NCBI GenBank assembly: GCA_002633005.1
Contig: NMRA01000041.1
Span: 176,158 to 210,952, forward strand
Direction of reading: 5' to 3'
DNA length: 34,795 nucleotides
From: Phoronis australis
Lineage: Eukaryota > Phoronida > Phoronidae
Below, one piece after another: positions 1 to 10,193 of the stretch. Below the pieces are notes generated by a model. That model was not told where the DNA came from. It did not search any database and saw only the letters and a program-made list of their open reading frames with translations. The position numbers were made by a program, and so were the translations under genes. Numbering within the stretch: position 1 is the stretch's first letter; each line of letters starts with the position of its first letter.

Positions 1-772
1 TCAAACGGCTGTAACGGGCAAGGTAAGTTTCGGTTGATTCCCAGGTTTTGCATGCACCCTGTCCGGTCTTTAGCTTTACGGCATGGTGACGAGCAGAACT
101 ACCTTGGCTATGTGCAATTCCGGGGTCTATGGAAGATTAACACACAGTGGTACCTAGCTGTATTTTGACGATAGTCTTCATACAGCTAGCTGGCTGGCTG
201 AGTGGGCCGGAAGCATCCTGAGAAACTATAATGCACTACTCCTGGCTCATTGTCATCAATTTCGGTTCTGGTAACTATTAAGAAACCCATAAACCACTGG
301 CGGTAATTTAGGAATTTAGGGTAGCTTCATTTTGGCGCAAAGATCAGTAGTTTATTTTGCAAAGTTCTGACACCAATGTGGGTTGCCATTGCTTATGGTT
401 GGTCCCAGAACTCCAGCCTTTTGTGGCTTTATTCCATTAATGCTTTAAGTAGGATTTGTGAATAGCTGAAATTTTCTAACCTATCAAGCCTGAGTCATTA
501 CCTAATTACTATACTGTAATTAAAAATAGTTGCGTCTTTGCAATGAAAGTTTTGAAAATATAGGTAAAACCATTCTGTAGATTTGTGTAGAGCAACCTTT
601 TGTAGAGTTTCTCCGATTCCCAGTTTCAGTGGCGTGGGGGGTTGGGTCTTGCGGCACTAAGCCAAGCATGGGAGTTCAATGTAAGCATCGATTTCATTGG
701 AGGGCGTTAAGCTAAACATGGATGTCAGCTGTCAGTCTGTGGTAAATTTATTTTGTTATCTTCTGTGGTTAG
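1..772 (+). other. Intron / upstream flank of the XKR gene
   Basis: No coding exon is recognised here. The stretch ends in an AG acceptor at 771-772, preceded by a T-rich tract, so its right part must be intron of the XK-related gene. The exons coding the N-terminal part of that protein were looked for and not found, so they lie left of the window. Confidence 0.6.
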
Positions 773-999
773 GTACGTAGATGCATTATGGTATGGATGG
801 AAAACGCGACGATTACAAGATGAGCAAGAATTAGAGAGAAGAAAGTTTTTCTATCAAATGATGCTCTACGAGGATGCCGACTCGACCTTGTTACGTCTGT
901 TTGAAGCATTCTTGGAGTCGGCGCCTCAGCTCATACTGCAGTTGTACATAATGGTGAATTTTGGAATTGACGGTGAAAAGGAAAGAAATTACTTTCTCG
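773..999 (+). CDS. XK-related protein (XKR4/6/7-like), penultimate coding exon
   Basis: Internal exon of a multi-pass plasma-membrane protein of the XK-related family. Some members act as caspase-activated phospholipid scramblases and XK itself pairs with Kell or VPS13A; the role of this protein is not known. The exon starts after the AG at 771-772 and ends before GTAAGT at 1000. The first base completes a split codon, after which it reads YVDALWYGWK. The family hallmark follows: an acidic segment (LYEDADSTLLRLFEAF), then LESAPQLILQLYIM, which is nearly invariant in vertebrate XKR4/6/7. The exon ends in phase 1 and joins the exon at 2019 in frame. The N-terminal part of the protein is outside the window. 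Family assignment is firm; the exact paralogue is not. Confidence 0.9.
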
Positions 1000-2018
1000 G
1001 TAAGTTTGAAAGCAACATTACACCCGTGCTTTCTGTGAAAAAAGAATTTTGATTCAGACCACTTACCATTACAAAATTGGTCTCAAATTGTTCCTCAGTC
1101 ACATTAGAAGTGATTTTGTGGCTTTGAAAGAACTGATCATTCATTATTGTTTGTGGTCACATGACCTGAATTTTGATGAGCTCGATCTGAAGAAATAAAG
1201 AACTGTAGTGCCAGTTGTTCCTGAGCCCAGAAATGACTTTTAAACTGAACAAGGAGTAACACAAGAACAATTTTATAATGGTTAGCGGTAAAGAGGAAAA
1301 CTTGTCTTTTGAATAATTGCACGGGTTTAATGTTAGCAGCGCTTATGTGTATTTGTATTTACGTTGTTCTCACGCCTTGAATAAGACTGCTCAAAATTAG
1401 GCCTGCAGACATATTACAGTCACAGAGAAGTGCCAGTTTTCTGTCAGTTCTAACAATTGCTGTGTCGTCTAGGGCACCTAATTAATTTTCATCAAATGTG
1501 TTGAACCTTCCGTTAAAGTAGCATAACATAACAAGGTTAGTTTTGTAATCTGACTATCACAGCAGCACCCTCTTGTGGTCTCGTTTTATCGTTGCCAAAA
1601 TCGATAAATTTAGTTATACCTTTGTAAAGTTTTATTTTTATAACATTGGAGAAGTTTGTGTGACTTGGCCATTGCAACTCCCTCTGGTGGCCATCAGTTG
1701 CTCGTTGTTTTGCAGAATTTGTAATTTATGTGTTAAATAAGCGCGTTTTCATCTAGGCCTATTTCCCCAAACTAAACTTGGAACTGCCAGTTGTGGTGCT
1801 ATTGTGACAGCTGAGGGCAATTGGAGGAACTGCAGCTTAACTCTTGTGCACTCAATCACTTAATATATTCCCAGTCCTCTCATGTCTCCAACAACTTGCA
1901 CTGGAAAAACCGCTCATCTAAACACAGCTTTTGTTACAAGCAAGACACCTGAGATAGACATTATGTAGTTGACCACGAACACAGAATGCCACATGCCACA
2001 TCTTTGGTTCTCTTTCAG
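1000..2018 (+). other. Intron of the XKR gene
   Basis: Bounded by a consensus donor (GTAAGT at 1000) and a polypyrimidine tract plus AG at 2017-2018. No repeat family or embedded gene was recognised inside. Confidence 0.85.
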
Positions 2019-2746
2019 TCACTTTTCAGACGGGTTCCGTTTGCATGTCACTCATGTCACTAGCGTGGTCCTTGGTCTCCTATCACAAGTCACTACGCTA
2101 CTCAAGGCATAACAAAAAGAACATGACCTACTTAGGGCTAATCCTGTGTTTCTTCTGGAGGATCTGCATGTTATTTTCACGTGTTCTTGCCTTTGCTCTG
2201 TTTGCATCACACTACTGGCTAGCCTTACTGATTGTCGCCAGTGTCCACTGGGCAGTCATGACATTCTGGATTGTCGTAGAAGGAATCCGCATCGATAAGA
2301 CTTATCATAACTTCTGCGGGTCGAAAACAGAACAAATCATTTTTGACGCAGTAATCGGCATCGTGTGGATATTCTGCTGTTTCAACATTCGTGAGGGACA
2401 CACAAGGAAGCGTTATGTGATCTATTACACCATTGCATACATTGAAAACGTCACCCTGATCACGATCTGGTATTACTTCACACAGAAGCAGAGCAGGTGG
2501 TTTCATTTGCCATCGCTTATCGGCGTTCTGTCACTGTTCTGGTTGGGAATAGTGTTCATGTTGCTCTACTACCATTTCTCACATCCAGAGGGCGTCCCTG
2601 TTTGCTTGCCGCATTCCTATTGGACGACATGCAATAACAAGTGCACCTGTGAAAAATGCGATCAGATTTTAGTTAGGGAGCATGACACCATCACAAGAAC
2701 TAGTTCTTCAAATGGTCACCAAGAACTCATTACCACCGTGCTATGA
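2019..2746 (+). CDS. XK-related protein (XKR4/6/7-like), last coding exon with stop
   Basis: C-terminal exon of the XK-related protein. The acceptor is CTTTCAG at 2012-2018. The codon split with base 999 gives V, and the frame runs to TGA at 2744-2746. With the previous exon it gives 317 residues. It contains SLMSLAWSLVSY, matching the SLVSLAWALASY segment of vertebrate XKRs, then several hydrophobic segments (roughly codons from 2125, 2215, 2335, 2420 and 2510), with FALFASHYW, HWAVMTFWIV, NIREGHTRKR and MLLYYHFSHPEG, all at family-typical places. The cytosolic tail is short and has an unusual cysteine cluster (CNNKCTCEKC). No DxxD caspase motif is visible in the tail, so apoptotic activation of the XKR4/8/9 type cannot be argued from it. 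Confidence 0.92.
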
Positions 2747-4090
2747 AGTGAGACATCGGTATATCACTGTATTGGTTGTGCTGAGCAGAAATCTCTGTAT
2801 TGGTTGACCACAATGTGGCTGTGGTGAGCAGAAGATATTGTTGATAGATGTGCTTACCTCGGTGCAGTAATTCTTCATTTATTTCGTACATTAATCATTA
2901 CCAAAATTGTTGTTTTCCAGTTTCTGAGGCTGATTATTTGACTACAGCAAATAATAGAGAATTTGGCAAAAGGTATTTCATGACGTCTACACTGTACAAG
3001 CCATGCTAGTGGCAGATTAAAATTTTTCTAATCTTAGTATTTTTGTGGAAAATTCTGACAAAATAGAACTTCACTTGTCAGCTATATTGTGTGCTAAATA
3101 ACTGAAGCAGTGGCTTAGTTAATTGTTAGTTGTTTCAGTGTTTTAGGGGACATATCATGTTTAGTCTTTGTACATTTACTTTTAGCCAGTTAGAATGGGA
3201 AAAATGTCCATGGTTAATCTCTTTTACCCCGTCCACCATGCTATCGTCTTCACTAGGACTTTAGCTAGTATCAAATACACTGGTAATGTGTCATTTTTAC
3301 CGGTACTTTGCTGATGGGATGTGTTAACTTAACTTACTGCTGGCAGTTTTGCTAGCACTTTTGTAGCTAGAGTACTTACACACCAGCGAGAGATCTTTGT
3401 TCATTGTTACATTAACCAATTTATGGCTGAGGGTGAAGTGTTTTGACATCAAGTTTTGCTCATAAGTAACTTGGACCTGAGGAAAGAAACTATCTGTTGA
3501 CCAAAATTGCCCCTCCTTGGAAAGCTTCTCTGTCTGGTGAAAATAATACTGTTTTTGCTAGTGTTTTAGGCATTGAAACTGATAGTTTTTTTACCACTCA
3601 TGTGATCCTGGTTTTAGTTTCTTAGTATAGTTATACTGCACTGTTAATTATTTAACAAACTCTGTAGTTAGACTGCACAGAATGTATTAAAAGTGTAAAT
3701 TTGTTATTTGTTACAGTTTGAGATTGGGGCTTTTTAGTCCAACCTTTTTTCTTTGAATTTTATTCACTGGCTTTGCACGGAATATTTTGTAGATCTTTTT
3801 CACCGCATAATCTACTGTGTTAGCAGATTGTCTCTTACTGAACTCTTGTGTCTGGACTGCGATATTTTAAACTTTGTGTTTGTAGCGACTTTTCTTATTA
3901 AACAGGACTAATATTCTGTAGGTTTATTGCCTTTTGTTGTGACTAGCACAGAAAAAAGTGTTAAATTCTGTTTTTGTCAAATTCATCGCATGTATTATTA
4001 AGGTGAGCTGAGTTATTTATTAAATCAAGGATAGCTGTGTGACAATTTTTTTACAATTACTTTTGTGCGAAATAAATGTGAAATTACTGT
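2747..4090 (+). other. Probable long 3' UTR of the XKR gene
   Basis: Non-coding, T-rich sequence directly after the XKR stop codon. ATTAAA variants occur at several places, and a canonical AATAAA lies at 4071-4076, which I take as the most likely distal polyadenylation signal. The real 3' end cannot be fixed without transcript data. Confidence 0.4.
4071..4076 (+). terminator. Candidate polyadenylation signal AATAAA, XKR gene
   Basis: Canonical hexamer on the coding strand about 1.3 kb after the XKR stop. Nearer ATTAAA variants could be used instead. Confidence 0.3.
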
Positions 4091-6811
4091 ATGTTGCTCT
4101 CCAAATAACAGCGGCAGATTTCAAATAACAGATACTGTAGGTGTTGATGTTATATTGGGAACAAACGGGTTAAGCTAGGAAGTTTTATGATGGAAAAATT
4201 ACATAACAGTACTACTATTTAAGGAAAATGTGTGTTATGCAACATTATAGCTTAATATATTTATCTTTGTCAGGGTCAGTTTACCATATTTCATACATTT
4301 TACTGCGCAAAATTATTGATATTACATTCTTTTGGACTCCTGTTATCGTTCACATGCCAAGTTCCTTGAAAAGCCATGTCGGAGACAGTCTAATGTTCAA
4401 ATTTGGCCAACTTCGGAGCATCACATCTCATAAATGGCTCATCAGATCCATGTGAAACTTTCACATACCACACTTCATGTATTGTTTTCCAGAACACTTT
4501 AATGAATGTTTAAAATCTTTTGCTTTTGTATAGCAGGCTATCAAAAAATAACACTCCCATGATTTTTACGACAAAAATCAAAAGTGAAATGAAACGAAGT
4601 GTAATTGTGTTTTTGAGATTTCATTTTGAGCATTGAACGAAATTAGGTCGAATTATTTATACTGTTGTTTTGCTGTCAATGTAAATTCTTGTTTTCTACA
4701 TTTTACTTTGAAGGAATGATCTTGTGACCCAATCAATGGCTGATTAGTAAAAAGTCAAAAATCAAGTTCTTCAGATTGTCTCCTTTAAGAAAATATTTAC
4801 TTTTACTGAGTTAAAATCAATAGTTTTGTAAATACTTGTCTAAATAGGCACCCAATGTCAATAGAGTCCTAAATGACCACAATCCTTGTTCATGGCTTAT
4901 GGGCTTTGCAATTTTTCTCCCAGTGAATATGTCAGTTAAGAATAGATATTTGTTAGGATTGCAGGTATCAGTCTGGGGTTAATGTACAGGTGATATAGCT
5001 CGTTAAATAGATAAACATACAGAGTTATTGTTGTCACCTTTATGACAGGTGTGGTCATCATATAGAAAAGGAATAATGCAATGATAAGCACTTGATTTGT
5101 TGTTTTAAGGGGTCATGCAATGAACCAACACTGTTTGTTGAGAGGTAAATTACTCTGTTACCGGCCAGTGCTAGGAACACTATGTGGTTTTTGTTATCTT
5201 TGAATTCATAGTTGACGCTCTTGAGAGTTAAAAAATACAATGTCAACATTGCGATTTTATTGATAATGTTGGAAACAAATTATTGGACATTGAGTTAATT
5301 TTTGAATTTTGGTCAGCATTGCACTTTCTGTTATTATTTTCTATTTGATGTCATTTTAAGGTTATGAAGGACCAGTTAGAAAATGTTCAAATTTGGCTAA
5401 CTTTGCTAATTTTGCGAAACTTTCAGATTGTATGTTTTATCTGGGATTAACACACTAACCTTGTGTTTCATAGTCCCTGGCTTTATGCACTGTTCTCAAA
5501 AACGCTGTTTGGAGTTGTTCTTTTATTGGTCCACTGTTGCACTATGGCCAGTCAAAGATAGAACTGTTATGATTTTCATAAAAAACTATTAAATTGCATA
5601 AAATGATAATTTCGATAACTGCACCAGTGTTTTTGAGATTTCATCTCCAAAAGTTATAATCAAATAATATTTGATCATGTTATTGATACCATTGTTCTGG
5701 TGTCGACGTTCCTTTCCTTTTTTGCGAAATTTTACTGGAGTCATGGCATGTTAGTAACTCTACAGGCTGTGTACTGTCAGAAAATATATACTTTTGCTGA
5801 GTAAAAATCTAATTTTGAAGATGTTTGGCAAAATTTGCAGACTTGTCAATAAGCTGCTACACAACATAAATTGTGGGTTGTAAGGACCTTGATCAACGCC
5901 CAATGTATTCCTAGTACTTTGTACTGAACAAATGTCAACACATTTCAGATAAAGTGTTTTATGGATGACCCTTGGTCATTGGGCCTTTAATATTTGCACT
6001 GGATGTATCCCATAGTCACATATCTTGCTAGGTTCGTGGGGGTGATGGGTTCATGGAAAAGTTCACAATGTGCTTAAGAAAAAGAATTTTAAGGCATACT
6101 GTCAATGCTTGTTGTCCTTTACTACAGACTGTCACATTCATAAAATTAAATGTAATTTGTGCAGCAATAAATTGTTCACAGATAGTCTGTTACTATGTCT
6201 GTTAACATTGGTTCATTGAACTTACTGTGATGTCATTGCACCTGATGTGAGAAACCCTATAACATTGACAATAGATTGGCCAGTTAGCACCTGAGGGTAC
6301 TTACTTAGGGTACTAGGAATGCATGGTACAGGGTATTTAGATGGGTGACTTCCCAGCCATCGAACCTGTCTTTAAGCCAGTAATTACTATAGTTATTGTT
6401 AAAGTGCCATGTTGACCCTGCACCCCATCAAAGAATTTATCGATTTAGACCACTTGTCATCACAAAGTTCCTTATTTAGATGAGTTGGTTTGTGGGAATG
6501 GAAAGAAATGACAGTTCTCTGCTGCTCAAGACCATTCTTAGTAAAAATTATGACCAGCTGTGGCATACCATTGCCAAGTTGTTGTGCCCTCAATTCAAGG
6601 AAGGACGATCCGTCATGGTAGCCCCATCCAAACCCAGTTGTCTCTTGTAATCTATCTAAGGATTACTTCAAGATTAATTTCATTACTGTAAGTCGTGTAG
6701 CTTGAATCCGCAGATTATGATATTTTGATTGTGACACGTTTGTGTAGGGCAGGACAGAGTATTAGCTGGTCACACGTATGGAATGGTGTTCTAATGTCAG
6801 TGCCGCGCTGT
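4091..6811. other. Intergenic, no gene seen
   Basis: AT-rich sequence between the convergent XKR and TMEM68 genes. Short open frames here show no family motif and no splice context. Nothing supportable was found. Confidence 0.5.
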
Positions 6812-7682
6812 CGGGTCAAAACGCCACCAATTGGCCAGAATAACGACAACGTCCCAAGCCAAGCTAAAGTCCGTGAGATGTTTTTATTCCAGTATTAGAC
6901 TCAAACTTTATTTGCTTTCTCAACGGGATGTCTCAAAATTTTCATGCTTTTATCTGCTAGCATAACATAAACACATGGTCAAAGGCAAATATGTTGAGTC
7001 ATTTCCTTTGCACTCATAGGAGGCAACAATTTCAGTAAACAAATAATACCTTTAACTAATTACACAACAACCACTATATACTTATAATTAATACTTCTCA
7101 TACAATATTATTCTCACGTACATAGCTAACCCAACTTGTAATGTATCTATTAATCTAAATCATATCAATGCTAAATAAATAACATGTTCGTCCTACATAA
7201 AATCTCCCGTAACAATAGGTCAAATATGTAGCATTTACAAGGCATGTAAATGTTTACCAGACATCAGATGGGATACTTCAACTGCTTACAAAGAACATTC
7301 ACAAATGTGTACCATCAGCCAGCTACAACTGCCACGCCTCGTTGCACAACAGTGATGTACAAACTGCAAGAATTCTAATCAATCACTTGTGATGACAAAA
7401 AGCATCACTATAAGGTAGCCTTCTCAGTGAGAAGTCAGAACACACAGCGAATGTGAGAGGTGACCACCAGACAGGTAATGAGAAGTCCTACAGCTGTTCA
7501 CATACTACTTGTTCTGGGGTCTGACCAGAAGTCATGTGAACGTTGTACACCTCGCATTGGCTTTATGATGCAACTATGAATACAATACAGTAAAAATACA
7601 ATATAACACAATTACAATACCTTAGGTGATCAAACACAAGAGGAAATGAAAGAATATTGAGCATTCTTTCGGCGGGTCAAAA
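6812..7682. mobile_element. Possible inserted element between 10 bp direct repeats
   Basis: The 10-mer CGGGTCAAAA occurs at 6812-6821 and again at 7673-7682, bracketing about 850 bp of non-coding, AT-rich sequence. On the minus strand the inner part can be read as starting TGCTC and ending GGCCA, followed by TTGGTGGCG, which is reminiscent of a solo LTR with an adjacent primer-binding region. No internal coding sequence is present. This could be an LTR remnant or a chance pair of repeats. Confidence 0.25.
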
Positions 7683-8780
7683 TGAGATAAAATAAAAACA
7701 AAATGATTTATTAAGACAAAAATAACAGCCATGTGCTCCATGTCGACCACCGTACAACCAGAGAAAACAGGAAGTGTTAATTTGTCTTATTTTGTGATTC
7801 GATTTTTGAGACTGGTTTGTAACATTAAATCACAATACTGATCACTTGGAATTGTGTAAAACGAATGTCCTAGGGTAACAGTCCTATTACCAAACAATGC
7901 ACAATATGGCTATTGAATAAATACCAACGAGCAAAATATTACGTATTAAGAACACTACATGCCTGAACATCTGTGTATGTGTGTGACCCATGAATACTTG
8001 TGACATTACATTATATGAATCTAAAAATATCTCAAAATACATTAAATGCCAATCCAGACTATGGTTTGCTTTAAATTACATTATGTTAAACTGTAAGCAA
8101 AGAGATGAGATTTGCCATATTTGTTCTTGATGCCCTCTGAAAGCAACGGTTGCTTGTACACAAAAGACTGTAAATAACATAACTTTGCCAGTTTGACGAG
8201 TAATGAATACGCAAGATTAAACCACAGCCATGATTTGATTCGTGCTTTTTAATTGTGGATAAGAATCACAAGCTATGAGCCGAAAGTAATGGCGTTATTT
8301 TCAAAGTAGCTGTACAAAAAACAAATTTTAATTTAGACCATGCCAATGTGAAACAGGTTTCACAGTTGGCTAGTCGTGACAGGTCATATTATGTGATGAA
8401 CAGAGCCTTGGAACCATAGCGGTAAGTGGTCTTTGGCGGAACATGAGTTAGTAGCCGTTTTTAGGCGTAAGACATATTGCAAGTAAAGCAGGAATGTGTG
8501 CTAGTCTCCTACACTTGGCTCAAATCATACGGTCTCCGAGACAAGGATTTCCCAAATACCAGCCTTCTAGACACCACAATTAACCATGAACGTTAATCAA
8601 TTAATATCTTCTTGATGTGCCTTCATTTGCACTTTTGTTAAATTTAATGACATACGCAAAGAAATGAAGCCTCACCTTGAATCTTACACTAGCTTTTGAC
8701 CACACAGAGATCGTTAACCTCAGGGTCAGACCAGATGAAAGGGGGAAATTGGTTTACCCTTTGGTCTAAATAACAAATTG
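7683..8780. other. Intergenic, no gene seen
   Basis: No coding, RNA or repeat family recognised. The last ~80 bases may be the degraded 5' edge of the Penelope-like fragment that follows. Confidence 0.45.
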
Positions 8781-9640
8781 GACATCATGGTAAATCCATA
8801 CTAACAACAAAGTTCCTTGACCATCTGAACAGAATAGCGCCTACAAATAGATTCACAATGAGAGACAAACATCTAGTCTCCCATTCCTAGACGTACTTAT
8901 AGTGACTCGTGTTGAAAAACAGTTAACAACGGCGGTCTACTATAAAGAAGACCCACACAGGACGATACCTCGACTTCGACTCCAACCACACCAAAGGAGT
9001 CAAGAAGGGTATAATCAAATGCCTTGCATCAAGATCAAAGGCAATCTGCAGTAATACAACACTCCAAGCAGACTGACCAACCTGACGGAGACATTAGAAA
9101 GAAATGGCTACCCAAGGGATTTCGTTGAGTCGGCTTAACATCGCAGAGGAAAGAAAAAGTGGCAGAAGAACGCTCACTGCAGCCTATGTGCTTACCATAT
9201 ATACCCGGAATAACCGAGAAGCTAAGACGCATCATAAGGCCAGTATACCGCTGCTCAGACACACTGTGTTGGCGACGGACAAAAATCAAACCAAGAACTG
9301 ACATGGGGAAAAAGAAAAATGTCATCTACGAAATCCCATGTGAACGTGGTGAATCATGTATCGGTGAAACTTTTTAAAGTCTTAAAAGACCACCGGAGAT
9401 GAGAATTGCTGAACACAAGAGGAGTTGCAGAGAGGGTAATACCTCATCAGGAGTAGCAGAGAACATGCGGTCAAAACAACTCAATATCCATTGGAATAAG
9501 ATCCGAATAATTGACAGTGAAACAGGTTGGACCAAGAGAAAGATGAGGAAGTAATGTACATGAAGGTACAAGGCCATATCTTTGGTCAGCCAAACAAACA
9601 GTCAAGTGACACCTGGCTCAATCTACTTAGGAAAGTTTAG
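8781..9640 (+). mobile_element. Degenerate Penelope-like retroelement (RT C-terminus and GIY-YIG endonuclease)
   Basis: A broken reading frame that can be followed through several frameshifts and stops. In order: FLDHLNRIAPTNRFTM (near 8810), the PLE segment usually reading PFLDVLV (near 8880), a degraded YKEDPHR / TGRYLDFDSNHTKGVKKG block (about 8940-9010), a segment with NGYPRDFV (near 9105), LPYIPGITEKLRRI (near 9190), then the endonuclease start VIYEIPCERGESCIGET (about 9320-9370) and RIAEHKRSC downstream (near 9400). This order is that of PLE reverse transcriptase followed by its GIY-YIG nuclease. The element is non-functional and lacks its 5' portion. It lies just beyond the 3' end of TMEM68 on the opposite strand. 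Confidence 0.75.
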
Positions 9641-9664
9641 GAATAATAAAATTCTATGTAAGTT

Positions 9665-9960
9665 GGTGACTCTGTGGTGTAGTGGTTAAGGTGCTGGACT
9701 CAAAAATGTGTGTAGTTTCAGAGGTCGTGGATTCAAATCCTTCCTCGGGCAATATATGATAAAAAATCACACCATGACGAGTGTACCACATATCCGTGCT
9801 CGTTCTTCTGAGAACGCAGGAACACCTGACGACGCCGGAGAATAGACCGACCGAAACGTCGTGACAATGTCAGTAGACAAGAGGTCGGTGTAAATAGACC
9901 AAGAGACGTATAAAAATAGTTGTAATACGCCACCACCTCAGAGCAGTTGTAGAAAGTCAA
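9665..9960 (+). mobile_element. tRNA-derived SINE head with a PLE-like, hammerhead-like tail
   Basis: Positions 9665-9750 look like a tRNA-derived RNA polymerase III promoter: an A-box-like stretch (TGGTGTAGTGGTTAAGG) and, about 45 bp on, a B box (GGATTCAAATCC). The tail at 9826-9860 holds CTGACGA, a weak stem region and GAAACGTC, the arrangement of a hammerhead ribozyme core as known from Penelope-like element terminal repeats. No clean target-site duplication was found. Anticodon-arm folding is too degraded to name the parent tRNA. Confidence 0.5.
9826..9860 (+). ncRNA. Hammerhead-ribozyme-like core (degenerate)
   Basis: CTGACGA at 9826-9832 fits the CUGANGA box. GAAAC at 9853-9857 followed by GTC fits the second box and cleavage triplet. 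The stem II candidate (CGCCGG against CCGACC) has mismatches, and stem III would be minimal, as reported for PLE hammerheads that act as dimers. Probably a decayed relic. Confidence 0.35.
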
Positions 9961-9973
9961 TCCATACTAAACC

Positions 9974-9979
9974 TTTATT
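9974..9979 (-). terminator. Candidate polyadenylation signal of TMEM68
   Basis: AATAAA on the minus strand, 53 bases after the TMEM68 stop codon. It would give a short 3' UTR ending next to the SINE. Confidence 0.5.
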
Positions 9980-10031
9980 TAATGCTTTTATGCTTTGAAG
10001 TAAAGCAGTAAGATCCTACCAACATCACACG

Positions 10032-10193
10032 TCAACTGAGTTTCATGTGATTGGAACAATTCTCTACGTCACCATTCTCGCCGTTTCTTGTCTTCGCGTT
10101 GTCGAGGCCTGTAACTCTCTGAAGTAAGGCAGGCAATATGCTTCCTGGAAGTGTCTGGTTCAACTTGATCATGTCTTCTAGCGTCCGGTGAAT
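10032..10193 (-). CDS. TMEM68: TMEM68 coding exon 8 with stop
   Basis: Acceptor ATTTCAG, 162 bp ending in TGA at 10034-10032. Encodes IHRTLEDMIKLNQTLPGSIL then PALLQRV, matching the human HQRIPGNIMSALLERF end, followed by a lineage-specific tail of about 24 polar residues. Confidence 0.92.
   Translation of the reverse strand: MHRTLEDMIKLNQTLPGSILPALLQRVTGLDNAKTRNGENGDVENCSNHMKLS

Noticed and set aside
4228-4455. 75-codon frame right of the XKR 3' UTR
   Set aside because: No homology recognised, AT-rich, no splice or start support.
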